DNA of 6,155 nt. Origin: Campylobacteraceae bacterium. GTDB lineage: Bacteria > Campylobacterota > Campylobacteria > Campylobacterales > Sulfurovaceae. Each line of letters starts with the position of its first letter. The first letter of the stretch is position 1. Location of the stretch: the NCBI GenBank assembly GCA_027002665.1, contig JALWZK010000157.1:1-6155 (forward strand), given 5' to 3'. The position numbers were made by a program, and so were the translations under genes. Under the pieces are notes generated by a model. That model was not told where the DNA came from. It ran no database searches and saw only the letters and a list, made by a program, of their open reading frames with translations. Of this stretch, positions 1 through 6,155 are shown one piece after another.

Positions 1-832
1 TCCATATATTATCTATTAATCTTGTATCTCCAACTCTACCAGCTACTAATATAATTGAGTTTTTAAGCTCCACTCTATCTATAGAGTTAAACTCTCTATC
101 CACTATAGCTATATACTCTATCTCAATATCCTTCATTATTTTTCTCATCTCCTGCTCTATGCTCTCTCTATCTAAGATATTCTGCATTACCAATTTTGAT
201 GCTCTCTTTAGAGAACGGGAGATGGAGAGGGCTTTTACTCTCTCCTCTCTACTTAAATATAGATTTCGACTACTGAGGGCTAACCCATCACTATCCCGAA
301 CAATATCACAAGGAACTATCTCTACATTTATAAAGTAGTCTCTTACCATTTGTGTAATTAATGCCAACTGCTGTGCATCTTTTTTTCCAAAATAGGCTCT
401 AAACTTCTCTGGTCTATTAAATGAGACTATATTAAATAGTTTCATAACAATTTGTAAAACACCGTTAAAGTGTCCCGCCCTCTTTGCCCCCTCTAAGATA
501 AAACCCCTAATGGCAGGTGCCTCAATTCTAAGCTCATCTCTATTATAGATACTATCTATGGTTGGCATAAATAGAATATCTACCTTTGCCAATTCACATA
601 TCTTCCTATCGGAACTCTCTCTTCTTGGATACTTATCTAAATCTTCTCCCTCCAAAAACTGTGTAGGATTTACAAAAATTGAGACTACAACTATATCATT
701 TTCCCCTCTCGCTCTTCTTATTAGACTTAAATGTCCCTCATGTAAAGCACCCATTGTTGGAACAAACCCAATACTCCCCTTTAAATCTCTGGTCTTCTCT
801 TTTAACTCTTCTACCGAATTTACTACTAACAT
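1..832 (-). CDS. panC: Pantothenate synthetase, 3' end cut by window edge
   Basis: This cytoplasmic enzyme joins pantoate and beta-alanine using ATP, the last step of pantothenate (vitamin B5) synthesis. Reading the minus strand from ATG 832-830 gives 277 codons without a stop, ending in RLIDNIW at the window edge; the family is about 275-285 residues, so only a few codons are missing. The ATP-binding HIGH-like motif [10 protein letters not shown] is at 25-34 (His31, His34), NPTQF at 55-59, [11 protein letters not shown] at 114-124, YFGKKDAQQ at 147-155 (Lys151, Asp152 and Gln155 match known active-site positions) and DGLALSSRN at 182-190 with the KMSKS-like loop. About 9 residues (roughly 137-145) between KLFNIV and AYFG are extra compared with E. 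coli; I recall similar ones in Helicobacter-type proteins. A GAGAGATAAT stretch just before the ATG serves as a weak ribosome binding site. It is divergent from asd. Confidence 0.95.
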   Translation of the reverse strand, partial: MLVVNSVEELKEKTRDLKGSIGFVPTMGALHEGHLSLIRRARGENDIVVVSIFVNPTQFLEGEDLDKYPRRESSDRKICELAKVDILFMPTIDSIYNRDELRIEAPAIRGFILEGAKRAGHFNGVLQIVMKLFNIVSFNRPEKFRAYFGKKDAQQLALITQMVRDYFINVEIVPCDIVRDSDGLALSSRNLYLSREERVKALSISRSLKRASKLVMQNILDRESIEQEMRKIMKDIEIEYIAIVDREFNSIDRVELKNSIILVAGRVGDTRLIDNIW

Positions 833-956
833 ATATTATCTCTCTATTTTTTCTGCTATTATATAAAATTACCATATAAATATATTTAAAAAAGCCAATC
901 CTCACACCTCTTTAGTTAAAATATCATCAATAATATTTAATAAAAAAAGGATAGAT
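833..956. promoter_or_regulatory. Divergent panC/asd intergenic region
   Basis: This 124-base AT-rich gap must hold the promoters of both panC (minus) and the asd operon (plus). For asd, possible -10 boxes are TAAAAT at 917-922 and TAATAT at 931-936; neither has a clear -35, which is usual where the -35 is replaced by T-rich periodic sequence, as known in Campylobacter and Helicobacter. A 12-base palindrome, TAAATATATTTA, lies at 877-888 near the middle and could bind a regulator, but such words arise easily by chance in AT-rich DNA. No small gene is seen here. Confidence 0.5.
858..863 (-). promoter_or_regulatory. Candidate -10 box for panC
   Basis: On the minus strand this reads TATAAT, a perfect sigma70 -10 hexamer. 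It would start transcription near 850, about 18-20 bases before the panC ATG, leaving room for the ribosome binding site. No recognisable -35 lies 16-18 bases upstream; the spacer region is T-rich. The call rests on the hexamer and its position only. Confidence 0.5.
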
Positions 957-1988
957 TTGAAAAGATATAATATAGCCGTTGTTGGAGCTACTGGAGCTGT
1001 TGGTGAAGAGATTTTTAAAGTCTTGGAGGAGCATAATTTTCCTGTAAAAGATATTTTACCCATAGCGAGTATAAATTCGGCAGGAAAAATGGTAGAGTTT
1101 AGAGGAAAAGAGTATAAGATAGAGGAGCTTACAGCAGATGTGTTTATAGATAGAGATATTGATATTGCATTCTTTAGTGCAGGTAGTGCCGTCTCTGCAA
1201 AATATGCACAATATGCTGTTGAGGCTGGAGCTGTTGTAATTGATAATACAAGCCACTTTAGAATGATAGATAGAGTTCCGCTCGTAGTCCCAGAGGTAAA
1301 TCCTGAAGATATAGAGCTTTGGGAAGATACCGGGATTATTGCAAATCCAAACTGCTCTACTATTCAGATGGTGCAACTTTTAAAACCTCTCGATGATTTA
1401 TATGGTATAAAGAGGGTTGTCGTCAGCACATATCAAGCTACCTCTGGAGCTGGAAAATCGGGAATGGAGGAGCTTGTTATGCAGATGAAAGATTTCTTTG
1501 CATTTAAACTTGATGAGAGTGAAGTTAAGGCATTTGCCCACCAAATTGCATTAAATGTAATTCCACATATCGACACTCCTCAACCAAATGGATATACAAA
1601 AGAGGAGATGAAGATGGTAAATGAGACAAATAAGATTATGCACTCAAATTTTGCAATAAGTGCCACCTGTGTTCGAGTTCCTGTCTTAAGAAGTCATAGT
1701 GAATCTATTACTATTACCTTTAATGAGGGTATAGATGTAAGTGTAGAGAGAGTTAGAGAGGCATTAGAAAATTTTGAGAATGTCAAAGTTATTGACAATT
1801 TAGAAAAGGGAGAGTATCCAATGCCAATAACTGCCACAGATACCGATTTTACCTATGTTGGTAGGATTAGAAAAGACCTCTTTGCTTCAAATATTCTACA
1901 TATCTGGGGAGTGGCTGACCAACTTAGAGTAGGTGCGGCTACAAATGCTGTGAGAATTGCTCAAAAGTGGATAGAGTTAGAGGATTAA
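957..1988 (+). CDS. asd: Aspartate-semialdehyde dehydrogenase
   Basis: This cytoplasmic enzyme reduces beta-aspartyl phosphate to aspartate semialdehyde with NADPH, the branch point to diaminopimelate/lysine, threonine and methionine. The 343 residues are full length for the family. The NADP-binding glycine motif VVGATGAVGEE is at 8-18. The catalytic cysteine is Cys133 in ANPNCSTIQ. STYQATSGAG (158-167) carries the substrate-binding glutamine Gln160, and CVRVPVLRSHSES (238-250) carries the substrate arginine Arg240 and the general acid/base His246. No key residue is missing. The start is TTG at 957, preceded by AAAAAAAGGA at 942-951 (5-base spacing); no in-frame ATG occurs before residue 46, and the nucleotide-binding fold needs this N-terminus. 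The next gene begins one base after the stop, so asd is the first gene of a four-gene operon. Confidence 0.97.
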   Translation: MKRYNIAVVGATGAVGEEIFKVLEEHNFPVKDILPIASINSAGKMVEFRGKEYKIEELTADVFIDRDIDIAFFSAGSAVSAKYAQYAVEAGAVVIDNTSHFRMIDRVPLVVPEVNPEDIELWEDTGIIANPNCSTIQMVQLLKPLDDLYGIKRVVVSTYQATSGAGKSGMEELVMQMKDFFAFKLDESEVKAFAHQIALNVIPHIDTPQPNGYTKEEMKMVNETNKIMHSNFAISATCVRVPVLRSHSESITITFNEGIDVSVERVREALENFENVKVIDNLEKGEYPMPITATDTDFTYVGRIRKDLFASNILHIWGVADQLRVGAATNAVRIAQKWIELED

Positions 1989-1989
1989 A

Positions 1990-2505
1990 ATGAAATTTAT
2001 AGAGATATTTTTTGAGGGTTTTCTATGGAATAGTAGATTTTTTGTGCTACTTGCGGTGATATTCTCTATGATGGGTGGAGTTGCCCTTTTGGTTGTAGCG
2101 AGTGTTGATATCTGGAATGTTGTAGCTACCGTATTTAATACATATATAAACCATCTACACCCTAAGGATTTTCATGAAATAATAGTTGGCGGACTTATTG
2201 GAGCAGTCGATTTATATCTTATGGCTGTTGTAATGCTCATTTTTAGTTTTGGACTCTATGAGTTATTTATCTCTAAGATAGATGTAGCAGAGAAGGCCGG
2301 TGCTTCAAAAATTTTGGAGATACACTCATTAGACCAACTAAAAGATAAGTTGGGGAAAGTTATTATAATGGTGCTTATTGTAAATTTCTTTAAGCAGGTT
2401 TTACATACACATTATCACGGTGCATCGGAGATGCTATTCTTCTCCCTCTCTATCTTAGCTCTGGCAGTTGGATTATACTTTTTACATAAGGGAGGGACTC
2501 ATTAA
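1990..2505 (+). CDS. UPF0114 / YqhA-family inner membrane protein
   Basis: This is a 171-residue integral membrane protein of a widespread family whose function is not established. Four hydrophobic segments are visible, at about 17-39, 64-94, 122-138 and 147-165, so an inner-membrane protein is expected. The N-terminal [17 protein letters not shown] (8-24) resembles the conserved start of UPF0114 proteins. A histidine-rich stretch, HTHYHG (139-144), joins the last two segments, and a soluble loop of about 25 residues (95-120) separates segments 2 and 3. The ATG follows the asd stop by one base, with AGAGGA at 1979-1984 inside asd as its ribosome binding site; its TAA overlaps the hemE ATG by one base. 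This suggests coupled translation. I recall the same neighbours, asd and hemE, in other Campylobacterota, but that needs checking. The family call is from recognition of the sequence, not a search. Confidence 0.82.
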   Translation: MKFIEIFFEGFLWNSRFFVLLAVIFSMMGGVALLVVASVDIWNVVATVFNTYINHLHPKDFHEIIVGGLIGAVDLYLMAVVMLIFSFGLYELFISKIDVAEKAGASKILEIHSLDQLKDKLGKVIIMVLIVNFFKQVLHTHYHGASEMLFFSLSILALAVGLYFLHKGGTH

Positions 2506-3560
2506 TGAGTAAAATTTTTATAGATGCCTGTCTGGGGAGAGAGACTCCATATACTCCTGTATGGATGATGAGACAGGCAGGTAGATACCTACCTGAATAT
2601 ATGGAGGTGAGAGCTAAAGCTGGTAGCTTCTTAAACCTATGTCACAACCCTAAGTTGGCATCTGAAGTTACTCTTCAACCTCTTGATATTGTTGGAGTTG
2701 ATGCAGCTATTCTATTTTCAGATATATTGGTAGTCCCCAATGAAATGGGTATGGAGTTGGAGTTTATTAAGGGGGTTGGACCCAAATTTCATGAGCCTAT
2801 TAGAACCCAAGAGGATTTAGATAGATTGATTGGGGGGAAAGAGGCATCAGATAGATTAACCTATGTCTATGAGACTATTAAGATTTTACGAGAAGAGTTG
2901 GATAGAAGAGGAGATGAGAAGGCTCTAATTGGCTTTACAGGGGCTCCTTGGACTCTCGCTACATATATGATTGAGGGGCAAGGGACAAAAACATATAATA
3001 TTTGTAAAAAGATGATGTATTCCAATCCCAAACTTCTCCATAATATATTAAGAGAGGTTACAGAGGTGGTCAAATACTATCTGGAGTCTCAGATAGAGGC
3101 GGGAGTAGATGCAGTTCAGATATTTGATAGCTGGGCTAATGCGATTGAACCTGCAAAATATGATGAGTTTAGCTGGAGATATATGATAGAGATAGTGGAT
3201 TATCTAAAGTCTAAATATCCAAATATACCTATAATTCTATTTCCAAAAGGTATCGCCCCATTCTTGGATAATGTCTATGGTAATTTTGATGTATTTGGTG
3301 TAGATTGGGGGACGCCTATGGCGTTAGTTAGAGAGAAGTTGGGAGATAGATATGTTCTTCAAGGGAATATGGAGCCGTGCCGACTCTACTCAAAAGAGGC
3401 AACAACGGAGTGTGTCGAGTCCTTAGCCAAGACTATGAGAGGTGGAAGACATATATTTAACTTAGGGCATGGGATACTTCCAGATGTGCCTGTAGAGAAT
3501 GCAAGACATTTTGTAAGTGAGTGTAAAAGAGTTTCAAAAATTTTTAAAGGTGGTAAATGA
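2505..3560 (+). CDS. hemE: Uroporphyrinogen decarboxylase
   Basis: This cytoplasmic, cofactor-free enzyme removes four carboxyl groups from uroporphyrinogen III to give coproporphyrinogen III in haem synthesis. The 351 residues match the family length (about 340-360). The first signature, [15 protein letters not shown] (18-32), carries the substrate arginines Arg23 and Arg27. FSDIL at 71-75 holds the essential Asp73. The second signature, [16 protein letters not shown] (143-158), holds Tyr154. [12 protein letters not shown] (318-329) holds His322. All residues known to act in the human and E. coli enzymes are present. The ATG overlaps the preceding TAA by one base (TAATG) and has a very strong ribosome binding site, AAGGGAGG at 2488-2495, the best in the window, so hemE may be translated more than its neighbours. 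Its own stop overlaps purH as ATGA. Confidence 0.97.
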   Translation: MSKIFIDACLGRETPYTPVWMMRQAGRYLPEYMEVRAKAGSFLNLCHNPKLASEVTLQPLDIVGVDAAILFSDILVVPNEMGMELEFIKGVGPKFHEPIRTQEDLDRLIGGKEASDRLTYVYETIKILREELDRRGDEKALIGFTGAPWTLATYMIEGQGTKTYNICKKMMYSNPKLLHNILREVTEVVKYYLESQIEAGVDAVQIFDSWANAIEPAKYDEFSWRYMIEIVDYLKSKYPNIPIILFPKGIAPFLDNVYGNFDVFGVDWGTPMALVREKLGDRYVLQGNMEPCRLYSKEATTECVESLAKTMRGGRHIFNLGHGILPDVPVENARHFVSECKRVSKIFKGGK

Positions 3561-5089
3561 GAGCATTACTTAGTGTAAGTGATAAGAGTGGAATTGTCGA
3601 GTTTGCAAAGGGTTTAGAGAGTTTAGGCTGGGAGATTATCTCAACAGGTGGAACTTATAAGAGATTAAGTGAAGCTGGTATAGCTGTTATTGAGATTGAT
3701 GAGGTAACTAAATTTCCAGAGTGTTTTGATGGTAGAGTTAAGACTCTAAATCCGTATGTTCATGGTGGAATTTTATATAAAAGGGATAGTGAGTCACATA
3801 AGCAACAGGCTAAAGAGCTTGGATTAACTGGAATTGATTTAGTCTGTGTCAATCTATACCCATTTAAGGAGACCATAGAGAGAACTAACGATTTTAGTGA
3901 AATTATAGAGAATATAGATATTGGAGGTCCCACTATGGTTCGCTCTTCAGCCAAAAACTTTCAAGATGTTCTAATTGTTACTACTCCAGATGATTACAAT
4001 ATGGTATTAGATGCTATAAGAGATAAAAAAGATAGTTTAGAGTTTAGACGAAATTTAATGATTAAAGCGTTTGAGCATACCGCAAACTATGATATAATGA
4101 TAGCAAACTATATGAATCAGAGATTTAATAGTGGATTTGGAGAGTATCAATTTATTGCAGGAAAAAAGGTATTTCAGACAAGATATGGAGAGAATCCACA
4201 TCAAGATGGTGCATTATATGAGTTTAGAAACCACTTTAGTAGAAATTTTAAACAGATAAAGGGTGAAGCGAGCTTCAATAACCTTACAGATATAAATAGT
4301 GCTTTAAAAATTGCTACAAGTTTTGGAGATGCAAATAGTGTATGTATAGTTAAACATGGTAATCCATGTGGATTTGCAATTAAAGATACTCTGATAGAGT
4401 CATATAGAGAGGCTCTAAAGTGTGACCCAATATCTGCCTTTGGTGGGGTTGTTGCCATTAATGGGGTTGTGAATAGAGAGTTAGCCGTAGAGATGAATAA
4501 AATTTTCTTAGAGGTGATTATTGCAGGAGATTTTGACCCTGATGCCATTGAAGTCTTTAGTAAGAAAAAGAGAATAAAGCTCTTCTCTCAAAATTCCAAA
4601 AAGTTAGTAAAGATTAAAGATGAGTATGACTTTAAACATATAGAGGGTGGATTTGTATATCAAAATAGTGACTGTATATGTGATAATGAGGTTAAGAATG
4701 CCCATTTAAAATCCAATGTTGAAGCCTCTCCACAACAGCAGAGAGATTTAGAGATAGCTTGGAAAGTTGCGGGACTTACAAAATCAAACTGCATTGTATA
4801 TATTAAGAATGGAGCAATGGTAGCTATTGGAATGGGTATGACAAGCAGAGTTGATGCGGCAGAGTGTGCATTAAAAAAGGCGAGAGAGGTCGGCTTAGAT
4901 GTGAGTGGCTCTGCTATGGCAAGTGAAGCATTTTTCCCATTTAGAGATAGCATAGATATTGCTGCTAAGGCAGGAGTTAAAGCTATTATCGAACCGGGTG
5001 GAAGTATTAGAGATGATGAGGTTATAGAGGCATCTAATGAGCATGGTATATCTCTATACTTTACAACAGTAAGACACTTTTTGCATTAA
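3557..5089 (+). CDS. purH: Bifunctional AICAR transformylase / IMP cyclohydrolase
   Basis: This enzyme carries out the last two steps of IMP synthesis: formylation of AICAR with 10-formyl-tetrahydrofolate, then ring closure. The 510 residues are normal for the fused protein. The N-terminal MGS-like cyclohydrolase domain (about 1-130) shows SVSDKSGI (6-13), STGGTYKRL (29-37), [13 protein letters not shown] (59-71), Tyr101 and [14 protein letters not shown] (121-134). The C-terminal transformylase domain (about 135-510) shows RYGENPHQ (209-216), the catalytic Lys266-His267 in [17 protein letters not shown] (290-297), [16 protein letters not shown] (427-442), and the ending FFPFRDSID (459-467), [12 protein letters not shown] and YFTTVRHF. 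The ATG lies inside the end of hemE (ATGA, 4-base overlap), with AAAGGTGG at 3546-3553 as ribosome binding site, so translation is coupled. No strong terminator follows, and some readthrough to the rhodanese is possible. Confidence 0.97.
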   Translation: MRALLSVSDKSGIVEFAKGLESLGWEIISTGGTYKRLSEAGIAVIEIDEVTKFPECFDGRVKTLNPYVHGGILYKRDSESHKQQAKELGLTGIDLVCVNLYPFKETIERTNDFSEIIENIDIGGPTMVRSSAKNFQDVLIVTTPDDYNMVLDAIRDKKDSLEFRRNLMIKAFEHTANYDIMIANYMNQRFNSGFGEYQFIAGKKVFQTRYGENPHQDGALYEFRNHFSRNFKQIKGEASFNNLTDINSALKIATSFGDANSVCIVKHGNPCGFAIKDTLIESYREALKCDPISAFGGVVAINGVVNRELAVEMNKIFLEVIIAGDFDPDAIEVFSKKKRIKLFSQNSKKLVKIKDEYDFKHIEGGFVYQNSDCICDNEVKNAHLKSNVEASPQQQRDLEIAWKVAGLTKSNCIVYIKNGAMVAIGMGMTSRVDAAECALKKAREVGLDVSGSAMASEAFFPFRDSIDIAAKAGVKAIIEPGGSIRDDEVIEASNEHGISLYFTTVRHFLH

Positions 5090-5121
5090 AAATTCAACTA
5101 AATATACACAATTATTAGGTA

Positions 5122-5163
5122 ATATCCTTTTTCATTTTATATAAATTATAATAAAAAGGATAT
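5122..5163. repeat. Inverted repeat covering the rhodanese ribosome binding site
   Basis: The left arm ATATCCTTTTT (5122-5132) is the exact reverse complement of AAAAAGGATAT (5153-5163), 11 bp with a 20-base loop. The right arm contains the AAAAGGA ribosome binding site (5154-5160) of the gene starting at 5168. In a transcript reading through from purH the stem would hide that site. A transcript starting from the -10-like words inside the loop (TATATA 5138-5143 or TATAAT 5147-5152) would lack the left arm. It is not a normal terminator, since no T-run follows the right arm. Part of the symmetry may simply come from the A-rich ribosome binding site. Confidence 0.5.
5138..5152 (+). promoter_or_regulatory. 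Candidate -10 region for the rhodanese gene
   Basis: Two overlapping -10-like words are present, TATATA at 5138-5143 and TATAAT at 5147-5152, with no clear -35. The first would start transcription near 5150, giving a leader of about 18 bases that includes the ribosome binding site. The second is a perfect hexamer but would start near 5159, inside the ribosome binding site, so it is less likely to make a well-translated message. Weak evidence in AT-rich DNA. Confidence 0.3.
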
Positions 5164-5167
5164 ATTA

Positions 5168-5563
5168 ATGGGAAAAATATTCACACTGCTATTACTATTT
5201 AGTTATATTCTATTTGCAGAGGTAATCAATATGGAAGCAACACCAGAATTTGTAAATAATACAAAGATGAAGATAATTGATATTAGGACTCCTCAGGAGT
5301 GGAGAGAGACAGGGATTGTAAGAGGCTCATATACTCTCACATTTTTTGATGAGAGAGGACATTACAATATTGAAAGCTTTTTAAATGAATTAAATAAGAT
5401 AGTTAAAAAAGATGAGAAGTTTGCTTTAATATGTAGAACAGGAAGTAGAACCGGTGTAGTATCTAACTTTTTGGGAAATAAGTTAAATTATAGGGTTGTA
5501 AACCTTAGAGGTGGTATTTTAAATTTTATTAAAAATGGTTATAAAACTCAAAAATATAAATAA
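5168..5563 (+). CDS. Exported single-domain rhodanese-like protein
   Basis: This 131-residue protein is one rhodanese (sulfurtransferase) domain behind a short signal peptide. Residues 1-17 (one lysine, then a leucine/phenylalanine-rich core ending ILFA) look like a Sec signal with cleavage after Ala17, so a periplasmic location is inferred. The domain shows the usual IDIRTPQEW (37-45), the G-I-V-R-G-S turn (49-54, equivalent to GHIPGA), the active-site loop CRTGSRTG (89-96) with catalytic Cys89, and the closing VVNLRGGILNFIKNGY (110-125). All landmarks of an active rhodanese are present; the 6-residue loop is the sulfur-transferase size, unlike the longer loop of Cdc25 phosphatases. Sulfur donor and acceptor cannot be read from sequence. 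Start ATG 5168 has AAAAGGA seven bases upstream. Two TAA stops are in tandem (5561-5566). It stands 78 bases after purH, probably with its own promoter. Confidence 0.9.
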   Translation: MGKIFTLLLLFSYILFAEVINMEATPEFVNNTKMKIIDIRTPQEWRETGIVRGSYTLTFFDERGHYNIESFLNELNKIVKKDEKFALICRTGSRTGVVSNFLGNKLNYRVVNLRGGILNFIKNGYKTQKYK

Positions 5564-5580
5564 TAAATTTTACTTTTTTA

Positions 5581-5611
5581 CTAATTTTTATATAAAATTG
5601 GTAAAATTTTT
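5581..5611 (+). terminator. AT-rich terminator-like hairpin after the rhodanese gene
   Basis: CTAATTTT (5581-5588) pairs with AAAATTGG (5594-5601; one G-U) around a five-base loop, followed within five bases by TTTTT (5607-5611). An alternative, mutually exclusive pairing is AAATTTTAC (5565-5573) with GTAAAATTT (5601-5609), 9 bp. Either lies 18 or fewer bases after the rhodanese stop and before the 6S promoter, the right place to end the rhodanese transcript. The stem has almost no G/C, so it would be weak. Confidence 0.35.
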
Positions 5612-5620
5612 CTAAATATA

Positions 5621-5649
5621 GTGACTTTTGATTATAAATAATGTATAAT
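5621..5649 (+). promoter_or_regulatory. Sigma70 promoter of the 6S RNA gene
   Basis: GTGACT at 5621-5626 matches the -35 consensus TTGACA at four of six bases, and TATAAT at 5644-5649 matches the -10 perfectly, with the ideal 17-base spacer. A TG directly precedes the -10. The predicted start is at about 5656-5658, eight or nine bases before the closing stem of the 6S RNA candidate. This is the best-formed promoter in the window, in keeping with an abundant RNA. Confidence 0.72.
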
Positions 5650-5656
5650 ATTATTA

Positions 5657-5850
5657 AGATTTTGCCTGAGTGGTTCGATGACTGTAATATGTGGTCCAAC
5701 ATCATCATCTGTAGGACATGTAGTTGGCTTGGGAGTGGACGGTTTCGTTTGAGTAGCTAACACCTACGAGAAATTGTCCCCAAAGAGTCACTCTCTCCTA
5801 CCCTTTTTTGGCTTTTTAGGGCCTGAACTTCACAGAACGGCCACTTGGGA
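5657..5850 (+). ncRNA. ssrS: 6S RNA (RNA polymerase-binding regulatory RNA), candidate
   Basis: 6S RNA mimics an open promoter and binds housekeeping RNA polymerase, mostly in stationary phase. No good protein is encoded here, the DNA is richer in G/C than the flanking spacer, and the length (about 190) fits the family (about 160-200). The 5' end, CCTGAGTGGTTCG (5665-5677), resembles E. coli 6S CTCTGAGATGTTCG. Strictly nested stems can be read by eye: 5665-5673 with 5841-5849, CTGT 5682-5685 with ACAG 5832-5835, GGTCC 5693-5697 with GGGCC 5819-5823, GTAGGA 5711-5716 with TCCTAC 5796-5801, TTGG 5729-5732 with CCAA 5780-5783, and GGACGGTTTC 5737-5746 with GAAATTGTCC 5770-5779, closed by GTAG/CTAC (5753-5756, 5764-5767). 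This makes one rod with large internal loops, as in 6S RNA. The 3' end is set by the closing stem and is approximate; no T-run follows. Not SRP RNA, tmRNA or RNase P, whose core motifs are absent. Confidence 0.78.
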
Positions 5851-6150
5851 TTATCTACTAAAACTCTTTATAACTTCCAATAGAGTATCCATTTGAGCCA
5901 TGGCAGTTCCCTCATCTTTAGATTCTCTTATCTGTTCGACCAAATGTCCTTTTGCAAAATGCTCTATATATGAATTAATCATTCCATTTATAGCTCCCTT
6001 AATAGCACTTAATTGTCTAATAATCTCATAAGGGTCTTTCTCTTTACAATCTATATCCTTAATTAACTTCTCTTTTAAAGAGTTTACCTGTCCAGAAATT
6101 CTATTTATTCTATTAATTAATTTTTTACTCTCAATATCACATTGATACAT
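5851..6150 (-). CDS. CsoR/RcnR/FrmR-family (DUF156) small transcriptional repressor
   Basis: This is a 99-residue, all-helical protein of the metal- or formaldehyde-sensing CsoR/RcnR/FrmR repressor family, which releases DNA when a ligand binds. RINRISGQVNSLKEKL (14-29) is the family's N-terminal helix, with the conserved R-I-x-G-Q, and QLSAIKGAINGMI (46-58) matches the central helix QxAAxRGAxNGLM. DTLLEVIKSFSR at the C-terminus also fits. Candidate ligands are Cys4, Cys35, His64 and His69. Against E. coli RcnR (Cys35, His60, His64), about five residues are added after Cys35 and four more before GHLVEQI, so ligand spacing is unusual and the effector cannot be named. The ATG at 6150-6148 is five bases from the window edge: its ribosome binding site is not visible and a start further upstream cannot be ruled out. 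Its stop abuts the 6S RNA candidate, tail-to-tail. Any regulated exporter or enzyme lies outside. Confidence 0.85.
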   Translation of the reverse strand: MYQCDIESKKLINRINRISGQVNSLKEKLIKDIDCKEKDPYEIIRQLSAIKGAINGMINSYIEHFAKGHLVEQIRESKDEGTAMAQMDTLLEVIKSFSR

Positions 6151-6155
6151 TACAA

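Noticed and set aside
558..879. Plus-strand open frames of 102 and 66 residues opposite panC
   Set aside because: They lie antisense to the clear panC coding region, have low-complexity serine/leucine-rich translations with no family resemblance, and lack good ribosome binding sites.
877..888. 12-base palindrome TAAATATATTTA between panC and asd
   Set aside because: Made only of A and T in very AT-rich DNA, so expected by chance; noted in the intergenic entry but not counted as an operator.
1056..1376. Minus-strand open frame (106 residues) inside asd
   Set aside because: Shadow of asd; cysteine/isoleucine-rich translation with no recognisable motif. The same applies to the minus-strand frames inside hemE and purH (2867-3073, 3760-3954, 4201-4548, 4660-4953).
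5661..5690. tRNA-Ser/Leu-like start (GCCTGAGTGGTTCGA)
   Set aside because: The D-arm-like string is not followed by an anticodon arm, a T-loop GGTTCGAATCC or an acceptor end at tRNA distance; the same bases are better explained as the 5' strand of the 6S closing stem.
5815..5850. Possible RNase P or SRP RNA 3' end (CACAGAACGGCC resembles CAGAACCCGGC)
   Set aside because: The conserved RNase P 5' core (GAGGAAAGTCC) and the SRP loop (GGAAGCAGCC) are both absent, and the length and rod-shaped pairing fit 6S RNA.
1..6155. Mobile element, CRISPR array, phage or toxin-antitoxin system
   Set aside because: No transposase, integrase, spaced direct repeats or toxin/antitoxin-like pair was found; codon use looks uniform across the genes, giving no sign of recent transfer.

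Overview
The window is AT-rich, with arginine written almost only as AGA and leucine mostly as TTA/CTA. The proteins look like those of Campylobacterota (Epsilonproteobacteria), probably a free-living Sulfurimonas/Sulfurovum-type relative. This placement is an inference from codon use, protein style and gene order; no search was run.

Layout. At the left edge, on the minus strand, is panC (pantothenate synthetase), lacking only its last few codons. A 124-base AT-rich gap separates it from a divergent plus-strand cluster: asd (aspartate-semialdehyde dehydrogenase, TTG start), a UPF0114/YqhA-family membrane protein, hemE (uroporphyrinogen decarboxylase) and purH (bifunctional AICAR transformylase/IMP cyclohydrolase). 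These four are spaced by +1, -1 and -4 bases, so they are almost certainly one translationally coupled operon, although they serve different pathways (lysine/threonine/methionine/cell wall, unknown, haem, purines). After a 78-base gap comes a small exported single-domain rhodanese. Its ribosome binding site lies in the right arm of an 11-bp perfect inverted repeat.

The region between the rhodanese (ends 5563) and the last gene holds no credible protein. It contains an AT-rich terminator-like hairpin, a good sigma70 promoter (GTGACT, 17 bases, TATAAT) and then about 194 bases that fold on paper into one long interrupted rod whose two ends pair. The 5' end reads CCTGAGTGGTTCG, close to the start of E. 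coli 6S RNA. I call this a 6S RNA (ssrS) gene, the main non-coding find of the window.

At the right edge, on the minus strand and tail-to-tail with the 6S gene (its stop codon begins at the next base), is a CsoR/RcnR/FrmR-family (DUF156) small repressor. Its candidate metal or thiol ligands have unusual spacing.

Most of the window is ordinary core metabolism. I see no mobile element, CRISPR array, tRNA or rRNA. The parts most worth a second look are the 6S RNA and its abutting antisense neighbour, the odd CsoR-family protein, and the inverted repeat over the rhodanese ribosome binding site.
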